Below are positions 8,827 to 17,487 of a stretch of 64,000 nt of DNA, piece after piece. The notes below the pieces were generated by a model that saw only the letters and a program-made list of their open reading frames with translations, did no database searches and was not told the origin of the DNA. The first letter of the stretch is position 1. Every line of letters starts with the position of its first letter. The DNA comes from Streptomyces acidiscabies. GTDB lineage: Bacteria > Actinomycetota > Actinomycetes > Streptomycetales > Streptomycetaceae. The stretch lies in the NCBI RefSeq assembly GCF_020010905.1, contig NZ_JAGJBY010000001.1:5166001-5230000 (forward strand), written 5' to 3'. The position numbers and the translations under genes are program-made.

Positions 8827-9672
8827 TCAACTGCCGTATGTGGCAAGGAGTTTGGCCGTCCAGACCCGTACGGCGTCCGCGATCTCCGGCGTGATGATTG
8901 CCAGAATTTTGCCGTCCGGCTGCCCGTCCGGGCCCAGGACGACGCCGGTGCTCCCCTCCAGCGCGGCATCGGTCGCCGCCGCCAACGGGGAGCGCGCCGC
9001 GTCGGCCACCGGGGCGGAGACGGCCTGCTGGATCATCTCCCAGTGCGGGCGCAGCTCGGGCGGGAGGATCTCGACGGTCATCTCCGCCGCGTTCGGGGTG
9101 GCGGCGGCGCCGGGATCGGCCGCGAACACCGACACACCGTACGGCTGCACGCGCTCGGCGAGGTCCAGGGTGTGCACGAGATGCGCCAGCTTGGCCCGCC
9201 CGGTGGCCGCCAGACCGTAGTACGGGCCGGGCGGCTCGACCTCGTCGTACACCGCCTGCGCTGCGGTGACCGAGGACGACGTGACGTTCACGATCCGGCT
9301 CGGGGACCCGGCCGCCAGCGCGTCCAGCAGCGCCTCGGTGAGGACGTACGGCGAGAGGTGGTTGAGGGCGACGCTGGCCTCGATGCCCTCCGGGGTCACG
9401 CGGCGCGTCACCCACATGCCGCCCGCGTTGTTCACCAGCAGGTCCAGGGGGCCCTCGGCGGCGAGGCGGCGGCCCAGCTCGCGGGTCTGTGCGAGGGAGG
9501 ACAGGTCGGCGGCGAGGAAACGCCCCGCCCCGCGCATGCGGGCCACCGCCGCCTCACCCCGTACGGCGTCGCGGCCCACGACAGTGACGTCCCACCCCTC
9601 GGCGGCCAGCCCCGCGGCCGTCTCCAGACCGATCCCGCCGGTACCGCCCGTGACCACTGCCTTCTTCGACAT
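8827..9672 (-). CDS. Short-chain dehydrogenase/reductase, atypical active site
   Basis: A 281-residue SDR of the retinol-dehydrogenase/WWOX-like type. TGGTGGIG (residues 8-15) binds NAD(P), NNAG is at 81-84 and the Ser strand is VTSSS. The expected YxxxK reads TGRAK (T157, K161), so the catalytic Tyr is Thr; Tyr 151/152 lie just before it. The start has AAGGAG in good position. It is divergent from the LysR gene with a 123-bp gap. Substrate is unknown, and it may be inactive or use a shifted Tyr. Confidence 0.8.
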   Translation of the reverse strand: MSKKAVVTGGTGGIGLETAAGLAAEGWDVTVVGRDAVRGEAAVARMRGAGRFLAADLSSLAQTRELGRRLAAEGPLDLLVNNAGGMWVTRRVTPEGIEASVALNHLSPYVLTEALLDALAAGSPSRIVNVTSSSVTAAQAVYDEVEPPGPYYGLAATGRAKLAHLVHTLDLAERVQPYGVSVFAADPGAAATPNAAEMTVEILPPELRPHWEMIQQAVSAPVADAARSPLAAATDAALEGSTGVVLGPDGQPDGKILAIITPEIADAVRVWTAKLLATYGS

Positions 9673-9745
9673 TGCTGCTCCTTGCGATCGTGTTGATACG
9701 TCCTCCACCTCACCGTCCGGGAGCCGTGCGCGGAAGGTCCGCTTC

Positions 9746-9777
9746 GGCATGGCGCGATGCCCTCGCGGCATGGCCGC
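9746..9777. promoter_or_regulatory. Palindromes between the divergent SDR and lysR genes
   Basis: GGCAT-N6-ATGCC at 9746-9761 and GCGGC-ATG-GCCGC at 9765-9777 lie 19-50 bp upstream of the LysR start. LysR regulators usually bind dyads in the shared promoter of a divergent target, so these are candidate sites for control of both genes. The link is positional only. Confidence 0.4.
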
Positions 9778-9795
9778 ACGTGGGAGAGTGCCCGC

Positions 9796-10668
9796 ATGGA
9801 GATCCGGCAGGTCCAGTACTTCGTCGCGGTCGCGGAGGAACGCAACTTCACCCGCGCCGCCCAGCGCCTCACCATGACCCAGCCCGCCCTGTCCCGCGCC
9901 ATCCGCGCCCTCGAACGCGACCTCGGCGCCCCGCTCCTCGACCGCACCCCGCAGGGCGTCGCCCTCACCCCGGTCGGCGAGGTCATGCTCGACGAGGGCC
10001 GCGCCCTCCTCGCCCGCGCCGCCGACCTGACCGCCCGGGTCCGCCGGGCCGCCGAGCGGTACGACACCGTCACCGTCGCCAGTGCCGGGTGCGACGCCCT
10101 GCTCCTGGACCGGCTCGTCAGGTCGTACAACGACACGGCCCCACCCTGCCCCGCCCGCGCGACCGTCGGCACCCCCGAGGACCAGCTCGAACGGGTCCGC
10201 TCGGGCCGCGCCGACCTCGCCCTGTGCCGCGCCGACCCGCGTGACACCGGGCTGGCCGGCGTCGTCGTCCGGCACGAGCCGTGCCAGATCCTCGTCAGCA
10301 CCCGGCACCGGCTGGCCGGCAAGGACGCCGTCAGCGTGGCCGACCTCGCCGAGGAGACGTTCATCCGGTGGACGGGGGTGGGTACGCCGCTGGCCGACCC
10401 CGACCTGTGGCCCGCCGGACCGCCCGGCCGGCCCGGACCCGAGGTCAGCGACGGACTCCAGATGCTGGCCGTCGTCCGGCTCGGACAGGCCTGCGCCCTC
10501 GGCATCCCTCAGCAACGGGGCAGCGAACCCGAGGGCACCGTCACCATCCCCGTCACGGACCTCCCGCCCGTACCGCTGCGCCTGGTCTGGTCGCGGGACC
10601 GTGACGCCGTCGACATCCGGCCCTTCGTCCGGCACGCCAGGGCGTCCTTCAGGAGCGGCCCCGAGTGA
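9796..10668 (+). CDS. LysR-family transcriptional regulator
   Basis: A 290-residue LTTR with the N-terminal winged HTH (FTRAAQRLTMTQPALSRAI, about residues 18-36), followed by the linker helix and a substrate-binding-like effector domain. ATG 9796 begins MEIRQVQYFVAVAEE, a canonical LTTR start. It is divergent from the SDR gene, its likely target. Its 3' end abuts a broken alcohol dehydrogenase. Confidence 0.9.
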   Translation: MEIRQVQYFVAVAEERNFTRAAQRLTMTQPALSRAIRALERDLGAPLLDRTPQGVALTPVGEVMLDEGRALLARAADLTARVRRAAERYDTVTVASAGCDALLLDRLVRSYNDTAPPCPARATVGTPEDQLERVRSGRADLALCRADPRDTGLAGVVVRHEPCQILVSTRHRLAGKDAVSVADLAEETFIRWTGVGTPLADPDLWPAGPPGRPGPEVSDGLQMLAVVRLGQACALGIPQQRGSEPEGTVTIPVTDLPPVPLRLVWSRDRDAVDIRPFVRHARASFRSGPE

Positions 10669-10681
10669 GGCGCGGGCACCT

Positions 10682-11340
10682 GGGAGCGGCGAGGTGCGGA
10701 TCGACGTGCAGGCCACCGGCATCTGCGGCGCCGACATCGGCACGTTCCGCGACCCCGCCCCGACGACCGGCTTCCCCGTCACCCCGGGGCACGAAGTCGC
10801 CGGTGTCGTCGCCGAGTTGGGGCCGGACGTCGCCGGGTGGGCGGTGGGGGAGCGGGTGACCGTCGGGTGGTTCGGCGGGAGCTGCGGGCACGATCACCGT
10901 TCCCGCTGCCACCCTCGCCCGGATTCCCGAGGGGGTTCGAGACCGTCGCGATCGGGCGGGGGAGGGGAAGCGGGGGCTCGCCGAGGAGCTGGGCGCGCGG
11001 CACTACATCGACGCCGAGCGGCAGCAGCCCGGGGCCGCGCTCGCCGAGTTGGGTGGCGCGCGGCTGATCCTGTCCACGGCCGCCGGCACGAAGCCCCTTG
11101 CGGAACTGGTCGACGGCCTCGCCCCGCATGGGCGGCTCACCGTCGTCGGCTTCGACGGGATGCCGCTCCAACTGCCGCTGGGGAAGCTGGTGATGGGGGC
11201 GCCGACGGTCGCCGGGCATCTGACGGGGAGTCCGGCCGATACGGAACAGGCGATGCGGTTCGCTGTCACGACCGGGGTGCGGCCGGTGGTGGAGACGGTT
11301 GCGCTGGAGGAGGGGAAGGCGCGGTTCCGGGAGCGTGAGG
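10682..11340 (+). pseudogene. Degraded zinc alcohol dehydrogenase (AdhP-like)
   Basis: The N-terminal part is read in one frame (GEVRIDVQATGICGADIG, then TPGHEVAGVVAELG and VGWFGGSCGH) up to about 10890. The reading then shifts by +1 to ITVPAATLARIPEGV (10893-10937). It continues with KRGLAEELGARHYID and GRLTVVGFDGMPLQLPLGKL. The structural-zinc cysteine cluster, the rest of the catalytic domain and the Rossmann GxGGxG are missing. At least one frameshift and two internal deletions are needed. The remnant is about 220 residues against the usual 340 or so. Confidence 0.75.
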
Positions 11341-11385
11341 AGGGGCGGCGATCTCCGGGCGAGCCGGGTCCTTGGGACGCCGTAG

Positions 11386-11416
11386 ATCCTGAACCCCGAG
11401 CGCTCGGGTTCAGGAT
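11386..11416. terminator. Strong hairpin between the adh remnant and a tetR gene
   Basis: Arms of about 16 bp (ATCCTGAAC... and ...GTTCAGGAT) meet at GAGCGCTC, with one bulged C. It overlaps the last codons of the minus-strand TetR gene and lies beyond the plus-strand adh remnant, so it can stop transcription from both sides. There is no clear U-tract, as is common in actinomycetes. Confidence 0.65.
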
Positions 11417-12087
11417 TCGGTGCTGTAGCGGGTGAGCATCAGCGCGACGGCCTCGTCCACGATGGCGGCGTCGGTGGGGTTGGGCGGGACGAAGTCGGTG
11501 CGTACGAGTTGGGGCCACAGGAACTGGCTGCAGATCATGCCGAGGAACTGTTCGGCGACGGTGGCTGCCGACTGTGGCTGTCCGTCGGCCGAGCGGAAGT
11601 CGAGGGTGCCGGCCTGTGCCTCGGTGTCCAGGTAGTTGCGGAGCCGGTCGAAGAAGGGTCCGCGGTCGATGGCGAAGCCGGTGCCGACGATGTCGGCGAG
11701 TTCCGGCATCTGGGGGAGTTCGGTGATGATGAGGCGGCACAGCGCGGCCGTGCCGGGCCGTGAGACCAGGCAGGCGTAGTCGCGGCCGATGTGGTCCAGA
11801 CCGTACCGGGGATCACCGGGCGGGGGTGCTTCGGCGTACTCCACGTCCAGCTGCCACTGTTCGGCGGTGACGGCCGCGAACAGGGCGGCCTTGGAGGGGT
11901 ACCGCTTGAAGAGGGTGCCGGTGGAGACGCCGGCCTTCTTCGCGATCTGGGCGAGGGAGGCCTTGTCGTATCCCCGGTCGAGGAAGAGGTCGCGGGCGGC
12001 ACGGATGATGCGCGCGCGGTTCTCCTCCTTGATCTGCGCGTGATACCCGGCCTGGCACGTATCGCCACCGGTCTCCGCCACCGCCAT
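11410..12087 (-). CDS. TetR-family regulator
   Basis: A 225-residue protein from ATG 12087, which has GAGGGG upstream; an in-frame start at 12147 would overlap the SDR gene. The HTH is KASLAQIAKKAGVSTGTLFKRYPSK, followed by an all-alpha C-terminal domain. It lies 40 bp downstream of the SDR on the same strand and is probably co-transcribed with it. The paired palindromes in front of the SDR (12906-12980) are its likely sites, giving autoregulation. Confidence 0.85.
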   Translation of the reverse strand: MAVAETGGDTCQAGYHAQIKEENRARIIRAARDLFLDRGYDKASLAQIAKKAGVSTGTLFKRYPSKAALFAAVTAEQWQLDVEYAEAPPPGDPRYGLDHIGRDYACLVSRPGTAALCRLIITELPQMPELADIVGTGFAIDRGPFFDRLRNYLDTEAQAGTLDFRSADGQPQSAATVAEQFLGMICSQFLWPQLVRTDFVPPNPTDAAIVDEAVALMLTRYSTES

Positions 12088-12127
12088 ACCCACGCCCCTC
12101 GCCCGTCTCCCGGCCGCGTCCCCGCTG

Positions 12128-12883
12128 TCAGAGGACGGTCTGGCCACCGTCCAGGATAAGGTCCTGGCCCACCGCGAAAGCGGAGGCGTCGGAGGCCAGG
12201 TACACGACGGCCTCCGCGACCTCCGCGGGCAGACCCATGCGACCCAGCGGGATGCCGGCGCTGATCCCCTCCAGCACCGCCGCCTGCTGCGCGGGGTCCT
12301 CGATCCCGAGCTTGGCGTACAGCGGGGTGTCCACCGGGCCGGGGCTGACCGCGTTGAACCGGATGCCGTGCGACCTGAGCAGGTCCGCGTTCCACGACCG
12401 CATCAGGGAGCCGAGGGCCGCCTTCGTCGCGGCGTAGGCGTTCGAGTTCCCGTAGCCGCCGTGCGCGCTGTTGGACGCGTTGAGGATGACCGAGGACGGG
12501 TTGGCCAGCACGGGCACCAGGGCCTGCGTGAGGAAGAAGACGCTCTTGACGTTGATGTCGAAGAGCCGGTCGAAACTGTCCTCCGTGTGGTCCTCGAACG
12601 GCCGCCAGTCCGAGACACCGGCGTTCAGGAACGCCACGTCCAGCTCCCCGAAATGCTCACGCACCCGCTCCGCCAGCCCGCGCTGAGCATCGAGATCGCG
12701 GGCATCTGCCTGCACCACCGGCACCTTGTCCCCGAGGACCTGCCGCGCCCTGTCGATGCTGGCCGGGGTGACGCCGGTGACCAGCACGTCGGCCCCCTCC
12801 GCAATAAAACGCTGGGCGGTCTCCAGACCGATCCCGCTCGTGCCGCCGGTGACGAGGGCGCGCTTGCCCGCAAGACGATTCAT
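12128..12883 (-). CDS. SDR family oxidoreductase
   Basis: A 251-residue classical SDR. TGGTSGIG (12-19) binds NAD(P), NAG is at 87-89, the catalytic Ser region is NASNS, and Y150/K154 form YAATK. The C-terminal DGGQTVL matches the FabG-like group. ATG 12883 sits 9 nt after AAGGA; ATG 12889 is only 3 nt from it and less likely. Head gene of an operon with the TetR. Substrate is unknown. Confidence 0.85.
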   Translation of the reverse strand: MNRLAGKRALVTGGTSGIGLETAQRFIAEGADVLVTGVTPASIDRARQVLGDKVPVVQADARDLDAQRGLAERVREHFGELDVAFLNAGVSDWRPFEDHTEDSFDRLFDINVKSVFFLTQALVPVLANPSSVILNASNSAHGGYGNSNAYAATKAALGSLMRSWNADLLRSHGIRFNAVSPGPVDTPLYAKLGIEDPAQQAAVLEGISAGIPLGRMGLPAEVAEAVVYLASDASAFAVGQDLILDGGQTVL

Positions 12884-12905
12884 GGTCATGGTTCCTTGCC
12901 GAGAC

Positions 12906-12980
12906 ATAAGGTAAGTCGATTGACTCACCTTATGAAGGTAACTCCCGCGCCGTCCGTAAGGCAAGTCGATCCACTTACCA
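12906..12980. promoter_or_regulatory. Two related operators upstream of the SDR-tetR operon
   Basis: Site 1 (12906-12933, 28 bp) has arms ATAAGGTAAGT and ACTCACCTTAT and is nearly symmetric. Site 2 (12956-12980) has GTAAGGCAAGT then ACTTACC, a weaker copy in the same orientation. On the minus strand, TTGCCT in site 2 and TACCTT beside site 1 are 18 nt apart and could be the -35/-10 of the SDR promoter. Occupation by the TetR would block it. Confidence 0.65.
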
Positions 12981-13075
12981 TCGGGGCCGCGCCGTAGAAG
13001 TGGCCGACACGCGGTTCCGGGGGGCGCCCCATCCTTCCGTCGAAGCCGACCGGAAGGGCTGTAAGTTGCGGACAC

Positions 13076-14002
13076 ATGATGGTCGACAAGCGACACTTCC
13101 AGCTGAGCGGAACCCCGGTCGGACCGGCTGAGGTTCGGCTCTACGGCTTCCAGCCCCCGGTCGGTACCCCCTACGGCCTTGAGGTGAGTACCGTCGAGGA
13201 CTTCTTCGCCCAGCACGACGACTGGCCGTGGAACCCGCCCCGTCCGGGCCGTGCCACCTTCCACTACCTCATCGCCGTCACCGAAGGGGAGTTGCGGCAC
13301 GACGTCGACCACGTCACGCGGACCGTCACCCCCGGCCAGTGGCTGTGGGTACGCCCCGGACACGCCCAGTGCTGGCATCCGCCCGGCGCGGCCCGCGGCC
13401 CGTTCATCCTGTTCGAACCCGACGTACTGCGCCCCGACATCGCCCGCCTGCTGGCCCCGCTCACCGCGCACGAGGCCCCTCCCGTGCTCAGCCCCCACCC
13501 CGACGACACCGCCTGGCTCCAGCAGACGGCGCTCCAACTCCTGGACGAACACCGCGCACTGGGCCGCCGCCCCCTCACCGTCCACCACGCCCTGCGCCGC
13601 AGCCTGCTCGAATCGCTGCTCCTGCGCCTGGCCAACTCCCCGGGCATCGCCGGCACAGCCACGGCCGACACCGCACGCGCCGACCGCTACCGGCACTTCC
13701 TGGACGCCCTGGAGCTGCACTTCCGCGAACTGCACCAGGCCGCGGACTACGCCGAGCTGCTCGGCTGCTCGGTCCGCACCCTCAGCCGCGCCGCCCGCGA
13801 CGCCACCGGCAAAGGAGTACGCGAACTCATCGACGACCGGCGCCTCCTCGAAGCCCGGCGCCTGCTGGCAGCCGCCCGGTGGGACGCCCGCGCCGTGGCC
13901 GTCCACCTCGGCTTCACCGACCCCGCGAACTTCGGCCGCTTCTTCCGCGACCGCACTGGCCTCACCCCGGCGGCCTTCGCGGCCCGCGCGAACGGCGGAT
14001 AA
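13076..14002 (+). CDS. AraC-family regulator
   Basis: A 308-residue protein. The N-terminal half is cupin-like (GQWLWVRPGHAQCWHPPG) and the C-terminal third holds the two AraC HTH units (YAELLGCSVRTLSRAARDATGK-type and AVHLGFTDPANFGRFFRDRTG). Two tandem ATG codons begin the gene. It is divergent from the SDR-tetR operon and 102 bp upstream of the CocE operon, so it could act on either; nothing in the sequence decides. Confidence 0.85.
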   Translation: MMVDKRHFQLSGTPVGPAEVRLYGFQPPVGTPYGLEVSTVEDFFAQHDDWPWNPPRPGRATFHYLIAVTEGELRHDVDHVTRTVTPGQWLWVRPGHAQCWHPPGAARGPFILFEPDVLRPDIARLLAPLTAHEAPPVLSPHPDDTAWLQQTALQLLDEHRALGRRPLTVHHALRRSLLESLLLRLANSPGIAGTATADTARADRYRHFLDALELHFRELHQAADYAELLGCSVRTLSRAARDATGKGVRELIDDRRLLEARRLLAAARWDARAVAVHLGFTDPANFGRFFRDRTGLTPAAFAARANGG

Positions 14003-14029
14003 GGGGAGGCCGGACCCACCGTACGGTAA

Positions 14030-14063
14030 TTGACAGGGTACGAACGTACCTCCTAACGTACCC
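14030..14063 (+). promoter_or_regulatory. Promoter with embedded 28-bp operator for the CocE operon
   Basis: TTGACA at 14030-14035 and TAACGT at 14054-14059 (18-nt spacer) form a plausible sigma-HrdB-type promoter. The spacer and -10 are covered by a 28-bp element (14036-14063) with outer arms GGGTACG and CGTACCC-like repeats. In reverse complement it matches 25 of 28 bases of 19035-19062 in front of the operon's TetR gene. Confidence 0.75.
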
Positions 14064-14104
14064 GGCATCCGGGAGCACCACCGTCGGCTCAAAGAGGAGC
14101 ACCG

Positions 14105-15853
14105 ATGCAGCACCTGTACGAGATAGACGTCCGGGTCCCGATGCGCGACGGAGTGGCCCTCGCCGCCAACGTGTGGCATCCGGTCCAGGGGCAGGCTCCG
14201 ACGCTGCTCGTGCGCATGCCCTACGGCAAGGACGTGTTCGGCGTCAGCCTGGGCGGGGTCATGCCCGACCTCATGCCTCTGCTGGAGGCGGGCTACGCGG
14301 TGGTCGTGCAGGACTGCCGGGGCACCCACCGCTCGGAGGGCGAGTTCGTTCCGCACCTGGCCGACCGCGACGACGGCGAGGACACCGTCGCCTGGATCGC
14401 CGAGCAGCCCTGGTCCGACGGCACGGTGGGCATGTACGGCGGGTCCTATCTCGGGATGGTCCAGTGGGAGACCGCCGTCACCGGAGCCCCCGCCCTCAAG
14501 GCGATCGCCCCGTCCGTCACCTCGACCGACAACTACGAAGCGCCCTGGTACGGCCCGGGCGGCGCGCTCTCACTGAGCCTGGTCACCGTGTGGAACGCCA
14601 TGATGTACATGGCCGACGCCCAGCGGTCCCTGGCGGCCGGCGAGGGCTCCGTGTCCCAGGTGCAGCGGCTCGGCCGGGCGGCGCTGTACCCGGAGCCGCT
14701 GAACGACGTGCTGCCCACGGCCGAGGTCCCGGTCCTGGCGGAGTACGGCAAGTGGTGGGACGACTGGCTGGCCCACCCCTCCCACGACGCGTACTGGGAC
14801 GCCATGGAGCTCACGCCCGAGCTCAAGAACGTCACCGTTCCGGCGCTCAACATAGGCGGCTGGTACGACCTCTACATCGGGCAGACGGTGCGCACGTACA
14901 CCACCGCCCGTCAGCAGGCGGGCAGTGCGCAGGCCCGTGAGGGGCAGCGGCTGATCATCGGCCCGTGGGATCACATCTCCTCGACCGGTGTCTATGCCGA
15001 CCGCTCCTTCGGTCCGCTCGCCAGTGCGCAGATGCTGGGCCTGACCGGCCTGCACGTGAAGTTCTTCGACCGCTGGCTCCGGGGCGACACCACCGCTCTG
15101 GACGGCGTGGCGCCGGTGAAGATCTTCGTGATGGGCATCGACCAGTGGCGCGACGAGCAGGACTGGCCGCTGCCCGACACGAGGTGGACCGACTTCCACC
15201 TCACGAGCGCCGGCCACGCCAACACAGCGGGCGGCGACGGCGCGCTGACGACCGAGCCGCCGACCGGCGCCGGGCACGACACCTACCTCTACGACCCGCG
15301 CCGCCCGGTTCCCACGGCGGGCGGGGCGACCATGCCGGTGACACGGGAACTCTGCGGCCCGGTCGATCAGCGGACCGTCGCCGCCCGCGAAGACGTCCTG
15401 TGCTTCGCCGGGCCGGTGCTGGAGGAGCCCGTCGAGGTCACCGGTCCGGTCAGCCTGACCCTGTTCGTCTCCTCGTCGGCCGTGGACACCGACTTCACCG
15501 CCAAGCTCGTCGACGTCTTCCCCGACGGCAGGGCGATCAACCTGTGCGACGGGATCCTGCGCGCCCGCTACCGGGGCGGCCTGGCCACGGAAGAACTGAT
15601 GGAGCCCGGCTCGGTCTACGAGATCACCGTCGACATGACCGCCACGTCCAACGTGTTCCTCCCCGGTCACCGCATCCGCGTGGACGTCTCCAGCAGCAAC
15701 TTCCCCCGCTACGACCGCAACACCAACACCGGCGGCGTCATCGCCCGTGAGAGCGAGGAGCAGATGATCCCCGCGGTCAACCACATCCACCACGGACCGG
15801 ACCACCCCAGCCGTCTGGTCCTGCCGGTCATCGACCGCGAGGACCAGTCGTGA
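14105..15853 (+). CDS. CocE/NonD-type hydrolase (X-Pro dipeptidyl-peptidase S15 family)
   Basis: A 582-residue alpha/beta hydrolase of the cocaine-esterase type. YGGSYLG gives nucleophile S114; GGWYD and GPWDH provide the likely Asp and His. The C-terminal third is the jelly-roll domain of this family (VTGPVSLTLFVSSSAVDTDF, GHRIRVDVSSSNFPRYDRN). No signal peptide is seen, so it is probably cytoplasmic. It would cleave an ester or amide and release an acid for the following CoA ligase. First gene of a four-gene coupled operon. Confidence 0.85.
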   Translation: MQHLYEIDVRVPMRDGVALAANVWHPVQGQAPTLLVRMPYGKDVFGVSLGGVMPDLMPLLEAGYAVVVQDCRGTHRSEGEFVPHLADRDDGEDTVAWIAEQPWSDGTVGMYGGSYLGMVQWETAVTGAPALKAIAPSVTSTDNYEAPWYGPGGALSLSLVTVWNAMMYMADAQRSLAAGEGSVSQVQRLGRAALYPEPLNDVLPTAEVPVLAEYGKWWDDWLAHPSHDAYWDAMELTPELKNVTVPALNIGGWYDLYIGQTVRTYTTARQQAGSAQAREGQRLIIGPWDHISSTGVYADRSFGPLASAQMLGLTGLHVKFFDRWLRGDTTALDGVAPVKIFVMGIDQWRDEQDWPLPDTRWTDFHLTSAGHANTAGGDGALTTEPPTGAGHDTYLYDPRRPVPTAGGATMPVTRELCGPVDQRTVAAREDVLCFAGPVLEEPVEVTGPVSLTLFVSSSAVDTDFTAKLVDVFPDGRAINLCDGILRARYRGGLATEELMEPGSVYEITVDMTATSNVFLPGHRIRVDVSSSNFPRYDRNTNTGGVIARESEEQMIPAVNHIHHGPDHPSRLVLPVIDREDQS

Positions 15854-17487
15854 GCGCCGCCGACCGGGTCGCGAGATCCCTTTTCTCCGAGTTCTCCGAG
15901 TTCTCCGAGGCGGATGTGGCGTGGCTGCTGTGCGACCGGCATCCCGCCGACAGGGTGGCGTTCACCGTCGTCGATGCCGCCGGCGAGGCGTCCGTCCTGA
16001 CCTTCGGGCAGCTCGCGGCGGATTCCCACCGCTGTGCGCGGGCGTTGCAGGAGCTCGGCGTCGGGCCGGGCGACCGGGTGGCGACCCTGATGGGCAAGAG
16101 CACCGACCTCGTGACCGTCATCCTCGCGACCTGGCGGCTCGGCGCGGTCTACGTCCCGCTGTTCACCGCGTTCGCACCCCAGGCCATCGCCCTGCGCCTG
16201 GAGGGCGCGGGTGCACACGTCGTGGTCGTCGACCCCGACCAGCGCCACAAACTCGACCCGGGCCCCGACATGCCGGACGACCCCGAGCGCCGCGTCGTCG
16301 TCACCGGAACGGCCACGTCGGGCGGTGACCTGTCGCTGACCGACCTCGTCGCCGCCGCGTCACCCGAGCCGGTACCCGCGACCACCATGAGCGGGGACGG
16401 CCCCCTCGTCCACATGTTCACCTCCGGCACCACCGGCAAGCCCAAGGGCGTCATCCACCCCGTCTCCTACATCGCCGGATGGCAGATCTACCTGGAGTAC
16501 GCCCTGGGCGTCACCGGGGACAGCAGCTACTGGTGCGCCGCCGACCCGGGCTGGGCCTACGGGCTGTACGCGGCCGTCGTCGCCCCGATGGCCGCCGGCA
16601 TCCCCAGCCTGCTGCTGTCCGGCGGGTTCTCCGCCGAGACGACCTGGCGCACCCTCGCCGAGCACCGGATCACCGACTTCACCGCCGCCCCGACCGTGTA
16701 CCGAGGGCTGCGCTCCTCGTCGGTACCGGTGCCCGAGGGGCTGCGGCTGGAGCGGGCGTCCAGCGCGGGCGAACCCCTGACCCCCGAGGTCAACGAGTGG
16801 GCCGCCACCGCGCTGGGCCTTGCCGTGCACGACCACTTCGGCCAGACCGAGGTCGGCATGCCCCTGGCCAACCACCACCATCCCGAACTCGCCCGTCCGC
16901 TCAAGCCGGGATCGATGGGCCGTCCGCTGCCCGGCTGGAGCCTCACCGTCCTGGCCGACGAGAAGGACGAGCCGGCCGGAGAAGGCGTGCTCGGCCGGGT
17001 CGCGATCGACGTCGCGGCGAGCCCGCTGATGACCTTCCGCGACTACCAGATCCCCGGGCAGAGCGCTTCCAAGTTCACCCCCGACGGCCGCTGGTACCTC
17101 ACGGGCGACGCCGGGCGGGTCGACGCCGACGGGGACTTCTTCTTCTCCTCCCGCGACGACGACGTCATCATCATGGCCGGCTACCGGATCGGGCCGTTCG
17201 AGATCGAGAGCGTCCTCGCCCAGCATCCCGCGGTCGCCGAGTGCAGCGTCATCGGCGCCCCCGACGACGTCCGCGGCGAGGTCATCGAGGCGTACGTCGT
17301 CCTGCGCGACGGCGTCGACGGCTCACCGGAACTGGCCACCGAGCTCCAGCAGTTGGTCAAGACCCGGTACGCCGCGCACGCCTACCCGCGTCAGGTCCAT
17401 TTCATCGACGCCCTGCCCAAGACGCCCAGCGGCAAGACGCAGCGCTACCTGCTGCGCGAGCGCCGACGCACCGAGGAGTCACGTTGA
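15850..17487 (+). CDS. AMP-dependent acyl-CoA synthetase
   Basis: A 545-residue ANL-superfamily ligase. The P-loop-like A3 motif is FTSGTTGKPKG, A5 lies near DHFGQTE, A7 is YLTGD and A10 is PKTPSGKTQR with the catalytic Lys. It activates a carboxylic acid to its CoA thioester. The NPxY/W details resemble acetyl/medium-chain acyl-CoA synthetases but substrate cannot be set. The GTG start overlaps the hydrolase stop. Residues 12-20 contain a small SEF repeat. Confidence 0.9.
   Translation: MSAADRVARSLFSEFSEFSEADVAWLLCDRHPADRVAFTVVDAAGEASVLTFGQLAADSHRCARALQELGVGPGDRVATLMGKSTDLVTVILATWRLGAVYVPLFTAFAPQAIALRLEGAGAHVVVVDPDQRHKLDPGPDMPDDPERRVVVTGTATSGGDLSLTDLVAAASPEPVPATTMSGDGPLVHMFTSGTTGKPKGVIHPVSYIAGWQIYLEYALGVTGDSSYWCAADPGWAYGLYAAVVAPMAAGIPSLLLSGGFSAETTWRTLAEHRITDFTAAPTVYRGLRSSSVPVPEGLRLERASSAGEPLTPEVNEWAATALGLAVHDHFGQTEVGMPLANHHHPELARPLKPGSMGRPLPGWSLTVLADEKDEPAGEGVLGRVAIDVAASPLMTFRDYQIPGQSASKFTPDGRWYLTGDAGRVDADGDFFFSSRDDDVIIMAGYRIGPFEIESVLAQHPAVAECSVIGAPDDVRGEVIEAYVVLRDGVDGSPELATELQQLVKTRYAAHAYPRQVHFIDALPKTPSGKTQRYLLRERRRTEESR
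15883..15909 (+). repeat. Three exact 9-bp repeats in the acyl-CoA synthetase N terminus
   Basis: TTCTCCGAG occurs three times in a row and encodes FSE-FSE-FSE. It stays in frame, so copy-number change would only alter the length of the N-terminal tail. Confidence 0.9.
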
